Below are positions 32,208 through 36,518 of a stretch of 36,518 bases of DNA, one piece after another. A program made the position numbers and the translations under genes. Position 1 is the stretch's first letter, and the number at the start of each line of letters is the position of its first letter. This DNA is from Psychrobacter sp. GTDB taxonomy: Bacteria; Pseudomonadota; Gammaproteobacteria; Pseudomonadales; Moraxellaceae. The notes under the pieces were generated by a model. The model saw only the letters and a list, made by a program, of their open reading frames with translations, was not told the origin of the DNA and ran no database searches. The stretch lies in assembly GCA_029267175.1 (NCBI GenBank), contig JARIDJ010000057.1, positions 1-36,518 on the forward strand, in the 5' to 3' direction.

Positions 32208-32594
32208 ATGAATAAACTATTAATCTCCAGCACCTTGCTAGCTGCTGTTACTTTAGCTGGCTGTGCAGCAACAGGCGCTAATAATAATGCGGGCAACGCT
32301 ATCGGCACTGCCAATGAGATTGGTATGAATGTCTTTAAAGCGGCTATCGATAATCAATGCCGCAGTCAGATTGAAAAGCAGAGCGCTTGGCGTATTGCTA
32401 GTGCTGCGATGAGCGATAGTCAAGAAGAAGCCATCAAAGCTAGAGTATGCGGCTGCGTCAGTGAGCAAGCGCCGCAGCAAGTGACGCTCGTAGAGTTAGG
32501 TAATGCAGCAATTGATCCTAGCTACCGCACTCAACTAGTAGCAAGAGTAGTGGCAAAATCGTTACAAAGTTGTTATGGCAGTATCGTTGGCTAG
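32208..32594 (+). CDS. Small putative lipoprotein
   Basis: 128 residues from the ATG at 32208, which has AGGGA about 7 bases upstream. An in-frame ATG at 32172 would put 12 residues before the signal and is unlikely. The signal peptide ends in a lipobox LAGC (C19). The mature part has an asparagine/alanine-rich linker, then a helical domain with cysteines in DNQCRSQI, VCGCVSE and LQSCYG. Spacing suggests two disulfides in the periplasm. I recognise no family; similar small lipoproteins are common in Moraxellaceae. A terminator follows. Confidence 0.8.
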   Translation: MNKLLISSTLLAAVTLAGCAATGANNNAGNAIGTANEIGMNVFKAAIDNQCRSQIEKQSAWRIASAAMSDSQEEAIKARVCGCVSEQAPQQVTLVELGNAAIDPSYRTQLVARVVAKSLQSCYGSIVG

Positions 32595-32681
32595 AGTAGA
32601 GTCGCTATACTGTAGATATAGTATGTCGATAAATCTAGTATATCGATTTTATTTTTACTTGAGAATAGTCTGTTATCCATA

Positions 32682-32725
32682 AAAAAGCGCAGCCCAGTCA
32701 TCTTAAAGACTAGGCGGCGCTTTTT
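32682..32725. terminator. Rho-independent terminator after the small lipoprotein gene
   Basis: AAAAAGCGC...GCC...AGTC pairs with GACT...GGC...GCGCTTTTT, with three small mismatches and an 8-base loop. T runs lie on both strands, so it can serve the lipoprotein gene (plus) and the orphan gene at 32811 (minus). Confidence 0.75.
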
Positions 32726-32810
32726 AGTATATTTTTGGCGCACAAAAACAAGATAGCGCTATTATTTAGCAGTTGCTATCCAACTCAAGTCGCAAATCCT
32801 CTTAGCGTTA

Positions 32811-33191
32811 TTAATATTTGTCAGCGTCAGTAATCACTTGCTCGCTTCCTAAGGCAGCAGCCATAGGCAAGACTTTACTAATGCGGAAGTATTTTGAGTG
32901 ACTGTTTATAATATCGTTCACCCCATCTACTAAGTCCTCTATAACGTCATCATAAATACCATGATGCAGCTCAGTTTCGAATTCAGTAAAGGGATGCTTA
33001 CGAGCCGCCGCTCTTACATCTGTTATGCCGTCTTTGGAATAAAAAATGTTTACGCTACCATCACTGTTTAATACACAAATCAAGTTACCATCGTCAATGA
33101 CCATATCTACACGTTCAGGCATAAAAATATAATCATCAACGTCGAGTAATTCTTTTTCAATCCCCTTCTTAAATAATGCTTTGACATCCAT
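32811..33191 (-). CDS. Hypothetical acidic protein
   Basis: 126 residues with no signal peptide or membrane segment and many D/E residues. LICVLNSDGSVNIFYSKDG (about 37-55) suggests a beta sheet, and a helical part with DDVIEDLVDGVNDIINSHS follows. I recognise no family. The size, acidity and isolated position would fit a contact-dependent or polymorphic-toxin immunity protein, but no toxin gene is adjacent, so this is speculation. AGGAG lies 8 bases before the ATG, supporting a real gene. Confidence 0.7.
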   Translation of the reverse strand: MDVKALFKKGIEKELLDVDDYIFMPERVDMVIDDGNLICVLNSDGSVNIFYSKDGITDVRAAARKHPFTEFETELHHGIYDDVIEDLVDGVNDIINSHSKYFRISKVLPMAAALGSEQVITDADKY

Positions 33192-33447
33192 ACTGTATTA
33201 CTCCTAATATTTATTGTATTTATGGTTTATTTTATTGAGGCAACTTAGGACTTATGACGCCTAAATTATAGGGCTAATCCTCTTTAGTTCTGCTATCTTC
33301 TGACAGCAATTAGATAATAATTTATTAACTTATACTATAAGATAACCTTGCTATTTTTAAGATAAAAAGTGTAAAACTGCGTTTAGGGTTAGTAAGGGTT
33401 AAAAACTATCAATTTAGCTAATCAATATATATAGCACATTATAGATT

Positions 33448-33870
33448 TTAGTAGCAGATAGCTTTTATTATACTTTCGGCAACAGTTTCAGGAAAAGCAA
33501 CATTGAAGTCTAGTTTGGTAAAATTCTTATCTTGGTATGAATCAATAACTTCATCTTTGAACCCATAAATAATTACACTAGGAGTATAGAATGACTCGTC
33601 TATACAATTTGCTATAACGAAATTCTTTGAATAATACCAGCCTTCCTTTCGGTTTTCATGATTGTTAATATAAGTGAACTGCACAAAAGCAGAGTTATAG
33701 TTCTCATTGTTAGATGACAAAAGCACTCTCTGATTATATTTCTTAATGGAATCTAAATCCAAAAATGTCTGGGTGTTATTGTCGTTAGACTTCCCCAAAT
33801 CTAACCAATTAGCTGCGCTCACTGAAACACTAAAAAACCCTAATACAAACAGACATAATAACTTTCTCAT
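33448..33870 (-). CDS. Secreted surface-adhesin-E-like protein
   Basis: 140 residues with a Sec signal peptide cleaved after about residue 19 (SVSVSA, then ANW). The mature protein starts NWLDLGKSNDNN, carries FLDLDSIKK, has a cysteine in IANCID, and ends VAESIIKAICY. This matches the small beta-rich 'surface-adhesin protein E' family, with W at the start, D-x-x-S-I in strand two, and a C-terminal Cys that pairs with the middle Cys. Most members have no tested function; binding to host proteins is known only for Haemophilus protein E. It is single and on the minus strand, with the ribosome site AAGG rather far (about 11 bases) from the ATG. The family call is from pattern. Confidence 0.75.
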   Translation of the reverse strand: MRKLLCLFVLGFFSVSVSAANWLDLGKSNDNNTQTFLDLDSIKKYNQRVLLSSNNENYNSAFVQFTYINNHENRKEGWYYSKNFVIANCIDESFYTPSVIIYGFKDEVIDSYQDKNFTKLDFNVAFPETVAESIIKAICY

Positions 33871-33990
33871 AGTTTACTTCGCCTTGTAAATGATATTGTA
33901 ATTATCAACTTTAACTCAATAGAAACAACACAGCAATATTTTTAGTGGGCTTTCGTACATTTATACTAATAATCAACTCCAGATATTTAA

Positions 33991-34028
33991 ATATAAAAAA
34001 AGCGAATCACCTAGAAGGTAACTCGCCT
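33991..34028 (-). terminator. Rho-independent terminator of uvrB
   Basis: On the minus strand AGGCGAGTTACC (34028-34017) pairs with GGTGATTCGCT (34011-34001), with mismatches around a 5-base loop. A run of T (complement of the A tract 33995-34001) follows. It lies 20 bases after the uvrB stop codon. Confidence 0.8.
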
Positions 34029-34048
34029 TTGTCTAAGTGCTAATATTC

Positions 34049-36160
34049 TTAAATCAAATGCGCTTTTAGCTCCAGCACTTTGTCACGAGTCTTGGCTGCA
34101 TCTTCAAATTTCAAATCACGCGAGAACTGCTTCATTAGCTTCTCCAAGCGATTGATCTCTTTGGCGAGCAAATCTGGGCTTCTAAGGATACTGATATCGA
34201 CATCAGGCAGATTGCTTTTGACCGGAATTGCCTGATTATCATTAGCATCCAAATCTTCACCAGTATCAATCTTGTCAGTGACATTACGGCGCGCGCCTCT
34301 TGGCGTAATATTATGCTCAAGGTTAAAAGCGATCTGCTTCTCGCGGCGACGATCGGTCTCCTCTATCGCTTTTTCCATGCTCGGTGTAATACGATCAGCA
34401 TACAAGATAGCTTTGCCGTTTAAGTGACGCGCCGCGCGGCCAATAGTCTGAATCAAAGAGCGCTCAGAGCGCAAAAAGCCTTCTTTATCAGCATCAAATA
34501 TTGCCACTAATGACACCTCAGGCATATCTAAGCCTTCACGCAGCAAATTAATACCGACAAGTACATCATGCACGCCGGTACGCAGTTCATGAATGATTTG
34601 CATACGCTCAACGGTATCGATGTCCGAGTGCAAATAAGCAACTTTGATATCATACTCTTTTAGATAACTGGTCAAATCCTCAGCCATACGTTTGGTCAAG
34701 GTAGTAATGAGCACGCGCTCATCAAGCTCACGGCGTTTGGTAATCTCCGATAGCACATCATCGACCTGAGTCAGCACTGGACGAATCTCAATCTCAGGAT
34801 CAATCAAACCCGTTGGACGAACCACTTGCTCAACTATCTGCTCGCTATGCTCAAGCTCATAAGCCGCAGGGGTTGCGCTCACATAGATGGTTTTGGGCTT
34901 GATACGCTCCCACTCTTCAAACTTCATCGGCCGATTATTCATCGCACTAGGTAGACGAAAGCCATAATTGACTAGATTCTCTTTACGCGAGCGATCGCCT
35001 TTGTACATGGCCCCAACTTGTGAGACTGTCACATGCGACTCATCGATAAATAGCAGCGCATCCTCTGGAATATAATCAAAGAGTGTCGGCGGCGCCTCTC
35101 CCCATGGACGACCGGAGAGATGCTGCGAGTAGTTCTCAATGCCATTACAGTAGCCAAGCTGCTGAATCATCTCTAGATCATACTGGGTACGCTCTTTTAA
35201 ACGCTGCGCTTCAATGAGCTTATTATTCTCACGAAAATACTCAAGGCGTGGCTCAAGCTCGGCTCGAATAGTATGACTAGCCGCCTCCAAACGATTACGC
35301 GGGGTCACATAATGCGATTTGGGATAAATCGTGATACGCGGTACGCTACGTACGGTCTTGCCGGTTAAAGGATCAAACCAAGTGATCTTTTCTACCTCAT
35401 CATCAAACAGATGCACACGTATCGCCAACTGCTCGGACTCAGCTGGATAAATATCTAGCAGCTCACCGCGTAAACGATAAGTACCACGGCCAAAATCCAG
35501 CTCATTACGAGTATATTGCATCTCTACCAAACGCTTAATAGTCGCCGTACGATCTATTTTATCGCCGACCACTATGTGCAGCAGCATTTTTAGGTAACTC
35601 TCAGGATCGCCCAAACCATAAATGCAAGACACCGAGGCGACAATAATCGCATCACGGCGCTCAAGTAAGGCACGCGTTGCAGACAGGCGCATCTGGTCAA
35701 TATGATCGTTAATGGCGCTGTCTTTTTCGATAAAAGTATCACTAGCGGCAACATAAGCCTCAGGCTGATAGTAATCATAATAGCTGACAAAATACTCAAC
35801 GGCGTTATTGGGGAAAAACGCCTTAAATTCGCCATATAACTGCGCCGCTAGCGTCTTATTATGCGCCATAATAATAGTTGGGCGCTGGCACTCAGAGATA
35901 ACCTTTGCCATGGTATAAGTCTTGCCAGAGCCGGTCACCCCAAGCAACAACTGCTCGTCCATGCCAGCGTTGATACCTTTGACCAGTTTTTCGATTGCTT
36001 GTGGCTGATCACCTGCCGGCTCAAAGTCAGTGACCATCTCAAAGGCGCGACTCGATATTTGCGTTCCAGACGCATTGACACCAACAATCTCAGCTTCGCC
36101 TTGTAGCTGAGTGGCCAATTGGTTTAACTGACGCGACGAGCGCGGTTCGGGCATTCGCAT
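34049..36160 (-). CDS. uvrB: Excinuclease ABC subunit UvrB
   Basis: 703 residues. UvrB is the damage-verifying helicase-like subunit of nucleotide excision repair, loaded by UvrA and recruiting UvrC. Walker A GVTGSGKT (74-81), the beta-hairpin [10 protein letters not shown] that probes the helix, DESHV, helicase motif [15 protein letters not shown] ([12 protein letters not shown]), the [11 protein letters not shown] block, IGRAARH, and the C-terminal UVR domain (about 665-703) are all present. It has about 35 extra N-terminal residues before the FEPAGDQP start of E. coli UvrB. The ATG at 36160 has AGAAGAAAG upstream, while an internal ATG at 36037 lacks one. No LexA-type box is visible upstream. 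Confidence 0.97.
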   Translation of the reverse strand: MRMPEPRSSRQLNQLATQLQGEAEIVGVNASGTQISSRAFEMVTDFEPAGDQPQAIEKLVKGINAGMDEQLLLGVTGSGKTYTMAKVISECQRPTIIMAHNKTLAAQLYGEFKAFFPNNAVEYFVSYYDYYQPEAYVAASDTFIEKDSAINDHIDQMRLSATRALLERRDAIIVASVSCIYGLGDPESYLKMLLHIVVGDKIDRTATIKRLVEMQYTRNELDFGRGTYRLRGELLDIYPAESEQLAIRVHLFDDEVEKITWFDPLTGKTVRSVPRITIYPKSHYVTPRNRLEAASHTIRAELEPRLEYFRENNKLIEAQRLKERTQYDLEMIQQLGYCNGIENYSQHLSGRPWGEAPPTLFDYIPEDALLFIDESHVTVSQVGAMYKGDRSRKENLVNYGFRLPSAMNNRPMKFEEWERIKPKTIYVSATPAAYELEHSEQIVEQVVRPTGLIDPEIEIRPVLTQVDDVLSEITKRRELDERVLITTLTKRMAEDLTSYLKEYDIKVAYLHSDIDTVERMQIIHELRTGVHDVLVGINLLREGLDMPEVSLVAIFDADKEGFLRSERSLIQTIGRAARHLNGKAILYADRITPSMEKAIEETDRRREKQIAFNLEHNITPRGARRNVTDKIDTGEDLDANDNQAIPVKSNLPDVDISILRSPDLLAKEINRLEKLMKQFSRDLKFEDAAKTRDKVLELKAHLI

Positions 36161-36395
36161 AGTAGCTTTCTTCTTTTTTGAATTTATAATAATGTGGGGG
36201 CTAAACCGCTACTTTTAAAGGCGAATTTATAGCTTCCAGCTGTTATTAAGCCACTAAATATAAAGGCCAAACTCTAACCAAAAAACAAAAATTAAAGAAT
36301 AGTTTAGCAGCTATCGATTAGCGGCCATTAAATAGAGGGCAAGTTATAAAAACTTATGACTTATATAATTAGTATGAAATAAAATCGATACACTA

Positions 36396-36518
36396 GGGCG
36401 TGTCCTCAATTCATCTTGCAATGAATGATAGTGCACGCTAGATAGAGCATTGACTTAAAATTACGAGCCAACTTCTCATAACGAGTAGCGATACTACGAA
36501 AGTGCTTAAGCCTTGCAA
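36396..36518 (-). mobile_element. Right-edge remnant of an IS5-family insertion sequence
   Basis: The transposase end and its 3' terminus enter at the window edge. The terminus reads GGGCGTGTCCTCAATTCAT from 36396-36397 on, and the transposase stop lies inside it, a compact arrangement typical of IS5-family elements. CTAG at 36393-36396 overlaps the junction, a favoured target for IS427-like members. The other end lies outside the window. Confidence 0.75.
36406..36518 (-). CDS. C-terminal fragment of IS5-family transposase
   Basis: On the minus strand 36 codons and a stop are visible. They include RLKHFRSIATRYEKLARNF and end in YLACTIIHCKMN. The R-x-x-x-x-F-R-x-x-A-T-R-Y-x-K block is the well-known C-terminal signature of IS5/IS427-group DDE transposases (the E of the DDE triad sits in YEK). 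The rest of the gene lies beyond the window, so intactness cannot be judged. Confidence 0.88.
   Translation of the reverse strand, partial: ARLKHFRSIATRYEKLARNFKSMLYLACTIIHCKMN

Noticed and set aside
36161..36395. LexA-type SOS box upstream of uvrB
   Set aside because: I found no CTG-N10-CAG dyad in the region, and Moraxellaceae generally lack a classical LexA regulon.
1..36518. tRNA, rRNA, CRISPR arrays, prophage genes
   Set aside because: No cloverleaf-like segment with a TTCRA arm, no rRNA sequence, no regularly spaced direct repeats of 25-40 bases, and no phage structural or integrase gene was seen. This was judged by eye, so small RNAs could be missed.

Overview
This window reads like chromosomal DNA of a gammaproteobacterium of the family Moraxellaceae, most likely Psychrobacter. 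The evidence is the moderate AT richness, the AAGGA-type ribosome binding sites, and the style of the housekeeping proteins (AcnB, LipA, DapD, RecJ, UvrB with an extended N terminus). The genus call is an inference, because no search could be run. Both ends are cut inside insertion sequences: an IS1-like element at the left (1-127) and an IS5-family element at the right (about 36396-36518). The window may therefore be a contig whose assembly stopped at repeats.

Region 1 (about 299-11543) is a tellurite/stress (Ter) locus. It holds a TerE-like protein, an AIM24 protein, a TerZ-like protein and, convergently, a TerA-like tandem TerD-domain protein. Then come the enzymes of the Ter-associated biosynthetic module: an ATP-grasp ligase, a phosphoribosyltransferase with a TRSP domain, a HAD phosphatase, a second phosphoribosyltransferase (StiP family) with a PELOTA-like tail, and a CitE/HpcH-type TIM-barrel C-C lyase. 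Comparative genomics has proposed that this module makes a nucleoside-like metabolite, whose structure I do not know to have been reported. A SotB-type exporter sits inside the module, and a palindromic MITE/REP-like repeat lies inside the enzyme operon. TerB, TerC, TerF and TerY are absent from the window. This locus is the best candidate for an unusual system here.

Region 2 (11660-18938) is metabolic: an alpha/beta hydrolase, a PaaG-like enoyl-CoA hydratase/isomerase, aconitase B, a carboxymuconolactone decarboxylase-like protein, lipoyl synthase and a GFA-fold zinc protein. Region 3 (18999-24588) holds two flavoprotein disulfide-reductase-fold enzymes on the minus strand, one fused to a VTT/DedA-like membrane domain. 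They are followed, divergently, by a lipoprotein amidohydrolase. Region 4 (24635-29260) holds an alpha/beta lipase, dapD, a DMT efflux protein and a tandem pair of TRIC/YicG-like channels.

Region 5 (29334-36160) carries the DNA-repair genes recJ and uvrB. Between them are four small poorly known genes: a DUF697-like membrane protein, a lipoprotein, an orphan protein and a secreted surface-adhesin-E-like protein. Rho-independent terminators mark most convergent and operon ends. I saw no tRNA, rRNA, CRISPR array, phage or plasmid replication gene.
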